Below, piece by piece: positions 1 to 11,400 of a stretch of DNA of 64,000 bases (the stretch's first letter is position 1; each line of letters opens with the position of its first letter). The notes under the pieces are model-generated. The model was not told where the DNA came from, did no database searches, and saw only the letters and a program-made list of their open reading frames with translations. This DNA comes from Rostratula benghalensis (lineage: Eukaryota > Chordata > Aves > Charadriiformes > Rostratulidae): positions 124,001 to 188,000 of the forward strand of contig VXAI01000039.1 of NCBI GenBank assembly GCA_013399305.1, given 5' to 3'. Position numbers and translations under genes: made by a program.

Positions 1-3000
1 ATCTGTTCCTGGTGCTGACTTTATTAAACCCCTCTGTGCTTAGTAATAAAATACTGTCATCTCACCAGTGCTCAAGGTAATGTCAGGGGAAGGCTATGAA
101 GACCCTCAGTGGATTCGTGGTAATTGGAAAATGTGTAATATACACATACTAAGAGAAAAGAATAATGTACAACCATCCAAAAATATGGAGATAGTGTGGT
201 TAATTTAGTTTGAATGGATGTCCCAGGTGTTCAGGAGCTGCCTTGAATAGTAATTAAGAAAATAGGGCTCAAAATGAAAGGGTGGGTGTGCCAGTCTCAG
301 GACCCAGCCTCAGGCTTGCTCCATAGCACCAGTTATTTAAGCTGCTTTATACAGTGAAATACTTCCATTTTCTCTCTCCATGGGCTAAAAAAGATGTATC
401 TCACATGAGCTCAATTGAAAAAAAGAATCATCAATTTTCTTCTTTGACACAAAATTGATGCTAACGTGTAATATCACTGAACTTTGGAAAAAGTCTCTCA
501 CTGCTGCTGAAACAGAGCTCTAGTTTTCCAGCATTTCTTTATTCATCGATATGTCTAGCATTGGTGGTTGTCAGAAATATTCTTAAGGTGCAGACTTTGA
601 AAATCTATGAAATATTTCCAAATCACGCTCTTCTGACATTTTAATGGGAATTCTGCCAAAATAGAATGAACCAGAAGAACTTTGTTGTGATATGTATACA
701 TAATATTGTCCTCAGATAATCTGGGGAAGAGATAGTGAGGGAATTATCTTTATAATTAAGTTAGTAAGGTACACAGCTGCTTTCAGAAATGGGTACATAC
801 TACCCATACCTTTTGGGTAATCTGAGAGCCCTGGAGACTCTCTAACAAAGTATATATATTGCTATTTTTAAGATTATAAACACATTAAAACCCAAATGCT
901 TCTTCTTGTGTTGTTTTTCTTCCTCTTGTCTCTCCCTGACCTCTCCCTATTGTTCCTTCTCTATGGAGCCTCTTAACATCAGCATCTCTGCACATCTGTT
1001 AGCACAATGGGTTGCCATAAAGAATGTCGGGTTCTTACAAGGTCACTCAAAAATTCAGGTTGGGATAGAGACTATAATCAAATAGTTGCTTTAATTCAAA
1101 ATAAAATCAAAAAGCAAACTGTGCTTACAAATTTTCTCAGAGGTAGTACACTTTACAGCTATGAAATCTGCTATTGAGTCACTCATGCCATGCTCAGGCA
1201 TTAAATGAGTAAACTTTGAAGAAAGCTGTTTGTCTTTATTGGAAGTTTTACAGCATCTCTTGCGCTTTGTTTGCAATAAAGATGCAATTATTTAAAAAAA
1301 AAAAAAAAGAAAATATATGCTGGAAATGGATTTAGGGTGTAGTCAATAACACCTGCACATAATAAATAAAAATGGCTTTGTCTTATGCATAATTTCTCAG
1401 CAGTAGTTTTCCAGGTGTTTCACAGCTGTGGTTGGTAACACTGAGCACGTCAGACGCGGCATTTTTTCATTATTTTACTGAAAAAAAAAAGGCTCACCAG
1501 TGACTTTATTATTCATCCAAGTCTAATTCATAGGGAAAGGGCGACAGAATAATGAAGGGACTTACTTCACTCACAGTCCAGGTCAGTGACAAAACTGGAA
1601 GAAAAACTTAGATCACCTTAGCTGATTTTAGAAACGCTCGTATGAGGCAGGAATGACAGGCTTGTAATACAAGAATCTTTGTATGGAAGGGATCAAGCCC
1701 CACCTCGAACTGTATACCCTTGCTAGAGCCCAGCAGTTTGAGAAAGAGGGTGGGCATTCTGCATTATGGTTTATGGTTTCCATAACCAAGCCAGAGATTC
1801 ATGTTGCTATCCATTCCTGTGACACTGATACACAATCCTAGCTTTATCTCTAATTTGCTCAATGGATTGAGAAAAAAAAAAAAAAAAAAAAAAAGGCTGT
1901 GTACGTGTTGCACAGCAGGTTGCTCCTCAACCACGCATGAAATTGGGTGCCAGCTAATACAAGATTTGCTTATTTTACCTCTGTGCAGTTGCAACCACAT
2001 TGTGTTGTGATAAATAAAATACGAGACCTTGTTGACCAGAGACTAATTTTTGGCTTTCTGTTTCTATATCTTATGTAGAAGCTAGAAAAAATACCTGCAA
2101 ATTCACAGAGCTTTTCTGAGGATTAATTTTACTGGAATGCTATTCTTGACATGAGTTGAGAAAGCTAAAGCTCTAAGGTTAGCATAATTTAAGACCTATT
2201 TAATGGAGATGCAGTTATCGGCTCTCACGTATAAAGAGAGTGCATTCAACTCAGGTTAAGTTGGACATTCTGCCAAAGACCGTAGTAAGGTGTTGTAACG
2301 GATGACATTCACAACTGAAGGAGTGTACTGGGAAAGCTTTCTGGGAAACACAGCTCCTTACTGTGTTACTGCTTCCAGGCTGAAGCAAAGAACTCCTTTC
2401 TTTTGGGTCTTTCTGCATCATTTTGCTTATGCATGGTTCAAAACATATTCAGGTCCAGGGGAATCTCTTCTTTGAGTTGAAGGAACATTAGCTCACAGCC
2501 ACATGTTGCAAGATAATTGTAGGTGTATTTCTAAGGGTTCATCTATCCTCTTTTGTGTGCATCTAAGAGAAAGAGTTTTTCTTCCTTTTGGGTGCTAACA
2601 TTTGGGCAAGTACTATCAAAAGAAGAAATCTACATTCTGAAAACCTACTTGCCATATATACTATGTAAAACAACCAATTCTTTGTGTCTTCCATTTTCTA
2701 CCAAGCGGCAAGTAAGTGAATATCAGCAAGTCAGTGACATGATGTCATGTGACATGTAATGTCTCCAAAGTCGGTATTACCAACCCCACTGAGAATTGAA
2801 GACACTGGGGAACAAAGAAAATAATTGAGTGTTCCACAGCTATAAAACTAGACAGTACAATCTGATATACTCTGTTATGCATAGCTGTTATGTATTAAGT
2901 TATACAGTTCTGAATGCACATTCCTCTGCAATGCCACTTTCCATAAGTTTTTATCACAGGATCAGGTATTTCAAATTGTCAGACACTGATGCATTTTGTA

Positions 3001-3480
3001 GACTTAATTGCTTATATTTTCTATTTAGTGGAGAAGTTTACAAACACAATCATCTTTAATAGATTCCAAATTAAAAAGCACATTTGCAATTTCTTTTACC
3101 CACAAGAAAAGAAAGAAAAGGAAGAACATCAAAAGTTTACTGTACATAAAACAGGAGTCATCTGTTGTAGTGCTTTCCTACCCATATGTGATAATGACTT
3201 TCCTGTTGGTTTTGTGATAACTAACCTGAGGAATAAAATATTGCCACTTTTACTCTGTTACAAATTTACAGGTTTCACTGAGTTAAAAAAAAAAAAATCA
3301 GGTTTGGGCCCCTGCTTGTTTTAGCTGGTCTTTAAGAAGCAAACAATTTTACTGAAATTACTAGAAATTTTGGGATTTTTTTCTTTTTCTTTTTTTTTTT
3401 TTTTTTCCCCCTGAGAACAGGAAAATAACTATTCCTAAGCAGTACCTAGAAGACAAGAAAAAATATGTAAATCTCCTTAC
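1..3480 (-). other. MMRN1: MMRN1 intron 1 (partial, runs off left edge)
   Basis: This stretch follows the splice donor of the first MMRN1 coding exon, so in transcript direction it is the start of intron 1. I looked on the minus strand for the next MMRN1 exon, which in the family begins the cysteine-containing EMI domain, and did not find it. Visible content is AT-rich, with A15 at 1294-1308 preceded by AATAAA at 1275-1280, A23 at 1872-1894, and a T-rich tract around 3376-3406 (the longest pure T run is 3391-3406) about 70 bases inside the donor. Open frames here are short and look like chance. Confidence 0.7.
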
Positions 3481-4007
3481 TTTCCCCTGGTGGTTTCAAA
3501 GCTGGATGCTTTGGAGTTGTCATCCTGCTGGATACTGGTGATACCAGTGCTGTGGGATGACCGTTTGAGAGATCTGTTCTTTGTAGCTGTATCCTGGCTT
3601 GTAGTGACCTCTGGCTGGAGCAGAACGTCTCTAGCATTGTTCTGTAGAGATGTCCCTTTGCTGCTGGATAAGCTTCTCTTCTTGTCTTTGTCAGGATCAC
3701 CATCACTGTCTTCACTTGGCTGGCTTGTAGGGGTAGAGGTTGTAGGATTGGAAGTTTTCTTCACTGCTTTCATTCCCAGAGTCTTGTTTGAAGATGCAAA
3801 AGGAAACCCCTGTGAGGCATTCGCTTCAAGAGCTTGGCTCTCAGAAGGGGGTGAACCCACATCTATGGTTGGAGATGGAGTCAATTCTGAGTGACTTGTC
3901 TGGGTTTCACCATCCTGGTCTGTGGTCCAGAACTTTCCTTGAGTATTAAATCCAACGCTGACACCCTGTAAGTGAAATAGGACCAACAAGAAGACTATCT
4001 CCTTCAT
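3481..4007 (-). CDS. MMRN1: Multimerin-1, first coding exon (signal peptide and N-terminal Ser/Thr-rich region)
   Basis: MMRN1 is a very large, disulfide-multimerised, secreted glycoprotein of platelets, megakaryocytes and endothelium that binds factor V and matrix. Only its first coding exon is here, 527 nt or 175 codons plus two bases. The ATG at 4005-4007 has A at -3 and opens a signal peptide (MKEIVFLLVLFHLQGVSVG). A long low-complexity Ser/Thr/Pro-rich stretch follows, with N-glycosylation sequons at residues 63 (NAS), 74 (NKT) and 144 (NRS) and basic clusters KKR 109-111 and LKR 147-149. The exon ends in SSFETTRGK. The same FETTRGK junction precedes the EMI domain in human multimerin-1, which is the main reason for the call. 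The donor is GTAAGG at 3480-3475, and the last Lys codon is split AA|. No RGD is visible, although human MMRN1 carries one in this region. Identity rests on the signal peptide, composition, the junction motif and its position head-to-head with SNCA. Confidence 0.85.
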
Positions 4008-4032
4008 TCTGCTGCTTTGTAAATGCTACGAG

Positions 4033-4200
4033 TTATCTCACATTTATTTCCCAAGCAAGAAATCCTGTAGCTTCTCCCTCCCTCTGCTGCTCATATAGTG
4101 AGCCTACCCAGAGGATGCCCTGACAGGCTTTATTTTTGTAGAAAGGAAACAGGTTTTGGTTTCAAAACTGACTGAGGAAGCCTGGTTTCCTGTTTCTGTG
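4033..4200 (-). promoter_or_regulatory. MMRN1: Candidate MMRN1 proximal promoter
   Basis: Upstream of the MMRN1 start on the minus strand lies a TATA-like CACTATATGA at 4100-4091. It could place transcription start about 30 bases downstream, giving a 5' leader of roughly 50-60 bases. A GATA motif (AGATAA on the minus strand) lies at 4038-4033, and an ETS-like ACAGGAAA at 4193-4186. GATA plus ETS sites are the usual pairing in megakaryocyte promoters, which fits the known expression of MMRN1. The motifs are short and no transcript start is visible, so this remains a candidate. Confidence 0.4.
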
Positions 4201-5074
4201 GATTCCTTTGCAACCTGTGACCCCTTGGAGAGCAGGAGCCTGGCAGCCTTTGTGGAAGGAAAAAAAAGGCTTCTGCAGAAGGCACAGGATAAAGATTAAT
4301 GGCACAATAGAAATGTGGAAAAATATGTACTGGGAAGCCATCCTGAGGGATAAAAACTGAAATTATTAGGTAATTTTCCTTTCACGCATACATGTACGGT
4401 GAAAAGACTTGTCACATGTGTCCTTTGGATGGCTTGTACTTGTGACCTTGTTATTGAAAAATAGTTGGTAAAACTGGTGTGCTGCATAAAGCTGAAAGTT
4501 TGCTGTGTCTTCTCTTTTTGTTTGAATATTTAAGCACACAGTGTGCTGCCAAAAGCAGTGAGATGATAAGGAAGAGGTTAATACTATATTCATCATTGTA
4601 CCACAAACTTTCAAATGTAATAATTTACCTATAGGTCATTGGCCATTTATCCTGCATCCTATTTCTGGAGTTCAATCAATGATGTATGTGAACTATGTCT
4701 ATAGTTTCATTTCCCATAGGTGTCTGGTGTAATTTCAGATTCTCTGGGGTATGAGAAACACCTACGTGTGCCTGGCAGAGATGGCATATGATCTATGGGA
4801 GAAACGTGCCCTTCTGGCACAGGATACTTGAGGGCATTTCAAATGGTGTTTGAAGCTTTCATAGGGGCAAGTGAATCCCATCCCAGAACCCCATTGACTG
4901 TAACTGGAGTTCAGACACCTACTTCACATTCAGATTAAGATTTATGAACCTCTAAATCCATATCTCTAAAATGGACAGATCTCCCACCCATAGGCAAAAC
5001 CACCACAAGCAATATTCTGGATCACTGAGACTGTTCCTTTCCTTTTATTGCATACTTTTACAATTAATTAATTT

Positions 5075-5157
5075 CAATTAATGTTATTCTAAAATAGTAT
5101 ATATTNNNNNNNNNNNNNNNNNNNNNNNNNNNNNNNNTTTTAGAATAATATTAATTG
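5075..5157. repeat. AT-rich inverted repeat with assembly gap in its loop
   Basis: The 20-base left arm at 5075-5094 and the right arm at 5138-5157 are reverse complements with one mismatch. Between them are about 11 AT bases and a run of 32 Ns. A hairpin with an AT loop of unknown length is the simplest reading. It could be the remains of a small inverted-repeat element or a palindromic TA-rich site that the assembler could not close. Confidence 0.8.
5106..5137. other. Assembly gap (32 N)
   Basis: This run of 32 unknown bases sits exactly inside the loop of the inverted repeat. Its true length may differ from the number of Ns. Confidence 0.99.
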
Positions 5158-5247
5158 CATGTTAAACATAATACTGGGAACTTTACAGGCAGAAAAAATC
5201 TGGGGAGATGAACATTCAGTATAAAGAGTAAAAATAATTTTTTTTAA

Positions 5248-5432
5248 TGCCAGAAGGGTAGACAAATACTGGAGCGTATTACTCAGAGAGATCATGGGAT
5301 CTCCATGAGAGGAGATATTCAAAACTCAACTAGACAAGACACTGAACAACGTATTATAAGCACTGATTTGAGTTGGATTTTGGATCTGATGACCTTTGGA
5401 TGTCCTTTCCAATCTATATTACTCCATGAAAT
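5248..5432 (+). mobile_element. CR1 LINE 3'-end fragment, degraded
   Basis: The string resembles the last 150-200 bases of avian CR1 retroposons. It has an ACTGGA...CAGAGAGAT-like block, then GAGATATTCAAAACTC, then a TTGGATTTTGGATCTGATGACCTTTGGATG-like block, then TCCTTTCCAATCTATATTACTCCATGA, which matches the usual CR1 ending of GGTCCCTTCCAACCY plus ATTCTATGA repeats. It is heavily mutated and 5'-truncated, as nearly all CR1 copies are, and therefore old. It has no coding capacity. The boundaries are approximate. Confidence 0.7.
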
Positions 5433-8400
5433 TATGCTTGTTAGCTGACAGGTTGAACACTGCAGTCAGGGAAGAGGAGGATGATTTTTTTCCTCCTCTA
5501 GTGTCATTCACCAGTTTTCTGAGATTAATGGGACTTAGTTTCTTGTTGGAGGAAAAGGGAAAGGTAATTGCTGAAGAAATTGCTTAGAGAAACATAACAT
5601 GAGATTTTATAGTAGGGAGAAGCAGTAACAGAATAGACCTGTCAGGAACCAGAGACCTGAGAGGGCGTTGCCAACCTGTTCAAAAAGCCTGTAGCCACTG
5701 ACACAAGTATTGCAATAAGGACTAATGCATGTATGCATATTTCCTCACACTAATGGACAGTGTGTGTATGAAAGCAGCCTTGCACACCTGGGAGCAGAAC
5801 AGCATTTCCTGGGCATGCTTCATATTATTAGAGGATCGTGTTTTCTCAAAAATAGAAGCAAAATCCCCATTCTGTGGGGATTGTTTGATGATTAACAGTG
5901 ACACCATGGAGATGCTGGTAAATTACTTGCAATTCTTTTCAGAAGATATTAAAAAAAAAAAACCCAAACCCAAAACCAAACCACAACATAACCACTGTGG
6001 ATAAATTACTCTTATTCCAGTCAAGTAAGTCTCTGTGATGGCTGTTCCTGTTCAAAGATTTGGATGACAACGCCTTGCTTTCCGTTTCCAGGTGGCAGTC
6101 TGGCCTTTTAGGTATGCTGAAAGGTGGGGTTTTCCATTTGCTATGATATTACTTTTCTGTTTTATTGTCTTGGTAAATTGTAGGCTTCTGCTGTGCAAGT
6201 AAAACAGATGCCATTTTGTGATACAACAAAGCAATGCAGTCGGGCTCTCTTTTGGATACTTTATTTCCCCACGTGTTTTCTTATTCACAGTGAAAATCTA
6301 TAAATGCCATTTGAATGCAGAATGCAGGAGATAGTCTAATGAGCAATCTCATTTAAATGCTGACATACATGAACCATTTCATGTGAGTGTTTCTCTTTTT
6401 GAGCCCTGTACTTGAGATTTTACCATTACCCGATTTAGCATTTGTTATCCTCTATTTTTAGAAATCCCAAGGTAAAATGAGAGGTAAATTAGTCTTGACC
6501 GTATTTGCAAATTAGATGCTAGCTGGCTTTAAAAAAGAAAAATTACAGCCGTTGCATACTGTGTTTGTTTATATAGTTGGAGTACCTAATAACAAACAAA
6601 GCTTTAATTCTGCTCTGAGTTACTCCATTGTGAGTGTTAATTCTGCCTATAAAGCCAGGGAAAGAACTGCACGTTTCCACCAGTGCAGAGAAGAGCAGCG
6701 TAGAAGAGTCTGGTTTTTGCTGGTTGGTAGATTTCATTACAACAGTGTTTGTTTCCCTGTCTGAATAGTCCAAAATGAAAATTTATTGTTAATGTGATTT
6801 TATTAGTACATGTCTGGGCTGTTGATTAAAAGAAAAAATTGTTTGAAGCTGGTTTTATTTAGCAAAACAATCTTGGGACTGTAAAAAACTCGGGATATCC
6901 ATTTTCAAATTGCTGCATGCTGGATCTGAATCCCAAACTCATTATAGATAGTATTTCAGCATTAGTTCACATCCAAGTGCCACTTGTCTCAGCACAAATT
7001 GAACCTAGGAAAGGATAAGCACTTGGATGCATTTGGTGCAACTTACGTAGAAATAGGTTCAAAATTAACCTGAAAACTCCCACTTAACTTGCTGCTTACT
7101 CCCTTGTGCATAAATCCATAGGTACCACAGTATTTTATCAATTGTGTAGAAGCATTTCTGAAATCCCTGGATGTTAGGCTGGCCTCAGGGGCTCTTATTG
7201 TAAAATTTAAAAGTTGACATTGCAGCAGAAGCTGGACCTCAAGTTTCCAGACTATATTAGTTGCTCATCCCAGAGTCTATACTCACGCATGATGTTGTAC
7301 ACATATTCTTTTACCCAATGAGTCTGAACTTATATATATATTGGCACACTCAGCAGGAGAGGTGGAGAGTTTCTCATCTCCCAGGAGAGCACAGGACAGT
7401 GAAAGAAGCAGTTTCCTGAGAGGTAGAAACAGGGTCTGAAGATTTAACTGCGCTCCTGGGGGACATGTAAATCACCAAGCTATATTACATAAAAGAGCAG
7501 TACCCTTCTGCTCACAAAAGAGTTATCGCTATTTGGTACCACAGAAAAAAAGAACAGTATTTATTTTCAGGGTCACAGCTGTGGCTCCAGATAAGGCAAG
7601 TATTTTACTGAGGCCTGAGTAAGCTGACCAAAGGCTGGGATTTTAGAAACACTTTTATATTTAACATCTGCTAATGGCACACACTCAACCCTGTGACTTC
7701 AGACAAATCCCTGCTCCTCTCATTGAATAACTTGAACCAACTCTCCCCAAGCACTGCAAAGGGAGCGTCAGTTTCACTCTCTTCTGCAGTTATCAGACTG
7801 CACAGCCACTTCGGCAGAGCTACTGTTGATACTCCAGATTATTTAATAACTTTTATAAACTCACTTCTGCTACACTGCCTTGGTCTGTCTCACGGCTCTC
7901 TATCATCGTCAGTCCTCGGGGGTTACTAGTAGTGAATCTATGCTCAGTAAGAATAGTCCAAATCCACAGGAGCTTGGAGCCCCAGAACTATCCAAGCCAA
8001 GGACTGCACAGCCAGATCATCTTCTCTACCTATGCTGGCAGCAATGACAACAGCTATAGAACAATGCTTACATCGTGGGCTGTATGCCTGTTTAATACCT
8101 ACTGTCACAAGTTTTATGGGTAAAAAATAAGAGTTTCTATGTGAGAAAACTGGTATTGAATAACACTTTATTCCACCGGTGTGCGTACTACTGGGAGAAC
8201 TTGGCTTTTCCTTGTCCCAGATAAAACACAGTTGTATTTCAGATAATTTTTCACATTACTTAAAGTACTTCTTGGTAGCAGCTGAGCTGGTCCAGTCAAA
8301 AAGCCACTTGGCTTTCTTCTCTTGTATACAGATGGGATAGGCCAGCACTCAAGATACAAAAATAGGCACAGCAGGATCAGGAAGAAGAAATCACTTCAGT

Positions 8401-11400
8401 CATTCTGCCATAATGCAGAATATTCTCATCCAGTTATATGAAGAGCTCTAATACCTTACTATATCAGAAAATAAAGTCTTTTGTTCTTCTCATAATGTTT
8501 TCCTTATAAGCTCTATAAGCTCCTAGCATATTCAAGGCTTCTGCGCAATTCTGAATCCCCTTGTTTACTTTTTTTTTAAGTTAGCAGCTCACATCCAATG
8601 TATATGGCTGGTTAGCATGAATTACAAGGACACAATGTAAGAGATGCTGCCATGCTCAAAGTGGCTACATTTTTTCTGGTTATAGCCACTGTGTACTTAG
8701 ACAAGAATATCTATCTATAAAATCTAAAAGAAGATTCAATGAATCAATAAATATTCTGTAGGTTTGTTTTGATTGCATAATACCGACCACTGTGTCCCTC
8801 TTAAAAAATAACTCCTTTGGATCTTACTTTGCTTAGAATAGTAGTAACAAGAAAAATCAATACTTTGTGTAGACAGGATATAGCAGCAGAGGTATTTTCT
8901 GAAGTATCATGTAATAGCTGTGATTTTAAAGTGTATTCCAATATATTCTTTTCCTTTGCCTGTGGGCAAGTTTTTAGCCTTCAAAGATGTTTATGTATTG
9001 AAATCTTTTATGTGGGAAGTGTGGCAGCTGATGAAGGAGAGTGATCTCTTCTTTCCTCTAACATCAACCTATCCTTAGGGCAAAGTTGACATCAGGTAAG
9101 TGGGAATTGCTAATGGTCTGGGTTACCCTTTAAGAAAACAACCTGGCATTTCCTTTCTTATAAATGTTTTTTGATATGCAATTATACTGAAGAACACTAG
9201 GATTTTCCTACAACAAAAGAAATAACTAGTTTTGCAAATCTCTAACTCTGGCCATTTCCTTCCCTGTAACTGCCTCTCAAGTGCATTGGAGGCACTGATC
9301 TTTGTTGAGCACTGTAGCCTTTTTTAGCAGCCTCTGTGGGGTGGTGCTAAAAGACAGTTTTTCTTAGTGCTCATACTACTCGGGAGACCAGACCATTCCC
9401 AAATGCCAAAAGATCAGCAAAAGACATAGGAAAGCAAATGTAGCCTTTAAATCCAACACTAAGAAAGTTTGGTTAGCCCCGGCAGTCAAGGCTTTACCTT
9501 CAGGAGGGTGTGATTAGCTGAGGAGTAAGTAATCATTTCTGCAGGACAGGAATCTTCCTGGATGCACTTCTCATCTATCTTAGTGTGCGATTCCCACATG
9601 TCTGCTACTGAGAAAGCTTCATTAGCAATACCTTGTGAAAAACAAACTGGTGCTGCTAGAGATAAGCACTGAGAAGCTCCCATGCCAGCTCATTCCCTAG
9701 TATATTGACCAATTATATTCTGTCGAAACTAGAAGGAAGCCAGGGCTGTGACAAAAGGGCAGAGGAGTAAAAATGTCCTCTGCTGGTAGCACACATTCAC
9801 ATCTGTGCTGAACTGCTTTGTCACAGCTGTGTGTGGCTCCATGAAGAGCAATCAACCTTCCTCAACAGCGGTATTGCAAGCGACTGGAAGAGCAGCGTTT
9901 AACTGAACACTGGAATCAAGCAAACCCCTTGTCATTCTTATTATGAGCAGGTCATCAAGTACTGCTAATTCTTCCAGAGGAGGAATCACACCTGTTTTGC
10001 AGAGTCTAGTGCTAACAGACCGCATTCAGCATGTGTGTCCCTTTCCTTTGGCAAAATCGGCTGCTTGGTTTCGCTGTGCGTAGGGAGGAGAAGGCAGATC
10101 AGGATGTGTCCAGTATAGCTTTGGTAGCAAAAAGAAGGGGATGATGAAGTGAGAGAGAGGCAACTGAAGGGGGAACAGGGCATCAAAAGGAAAGGAAATT
10201 TGGATTTGCAATGCTGACTGAGCTTTGCTAGAGCATGGAGGTGCTTTTAATTTCAAGCTTTTCTTGAAACGGATGAAACAAAAAACTTCAGAAAGTAGAA
10301 CACCAGAACAAGGCCTACACTGCTTTGTCTCCAGGGGTCTCCAAAGAAGTCCCTCTTCTTCCTTATACTTTGTGTCTGTGCCAGGATGTGAAAGAGCAGC
10401 AGATGAGTAAATGTGATGTGCATCAGGGCTACTGCTGGCCTCACAAAAATGAGGTAGGAGTCCAGTGTAAGCTGAGAGCCTTTTCTACCCTTGCTTTCTC
10501 CTTTCAATTTCCTGATATATAGTAAAGGATACCCAGGACATTTCAAAAGTAGCATCCAGGAATGACCTGTTATTATGAAGTTAATAAAGCTGGCAAGTCT
10601 ATCAAGATGCATGAGGAGCAGCCTACAGTTTGCTATGTGTGCATGCTGGAAATATCAGACTGGAGTGATAGTTGATATTCCTCCCATCACTGTGTTTCTT
10701 ATAACTGCTGTTTCCATGGCAAATATACAGACTTGGGTTTCTACAACCACACTCTTTCATCACTTTTCTTGTAGATATGTATTTCATGGAAAATAGATTT
10801 CTTCCCCCCATCCCTGAGCAGCTCAGTATGGAATGAGAGTCATAGCTTGTCTAAGGGATGGTGAGAAGCCATTTGCCTCTTTTTAAGCAGAAGGAACTTT
10901 GTGCAAGGTGTGCAAAGGAAATATCTTAATGGATACAATCAAGATAAAAATTTGCTATGAAAAGTCTGCATGTGATTTCCTAAGACCACAGGAGTTCTGC
11001 TTATGATGTTTTGGGTTTCTGCATTTTGCTCATCTGAGGCACCTATGAGTCGATTTAATTTTTATCATTTTGTACAGATTTGCTCTTTTTCTTTTTCCAG
11101 CACTGAGGTCCCAGTGTTGCAGTTGGTAACATAGAGATAGCTATGAAGTACTTCCATTACGCATCAGGCTATGGCCTAGTGCCAAACTCTGCCTGGGGCA
11201 TTTGAAAACGCTTAATGGGGTAGAAATCTAAAAAGGAAGGTGATAATACAGTTGTAAACATTTCAATATACATAGATTTATAGCTAGGTTTATCCATAAT
11301 TCTCTTCCCTGATTTTTTCTGCTGTGCTTGAAATTTGTCCAGGTTTGGTTGGATACGTGACTAGAGCTAGTGTGGGTGTATGAATTGCACAGGAATAAAT

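Larger units (their letters stand above)
4201..5247. other. MMRN1-SNCA intergenic DNA, proximal part
   Basis: No gene is recognised here. The stretch is AT-rich. It includes a block at about 4730-4990 that reads like an old, decayed interspersed repeat, and the inverted repeat and gap listed separately. Open frames on either strand are under 90 codons and have no protein-like features. Confidence 0.6.

Noticed and set aside
3490..3894. 134-codon open frame on the plus strand
   Set aside because: It is the antisense shadow of the MMRN1 exon, which has a signal peptide, a family junction motif and a splice donor.
10253..10612. 119-codon minus-strand frame
   Set aside because: No domain, no protein-like pattern and no splice or regulatory context; lengths like this occur by chance in 64 kb.
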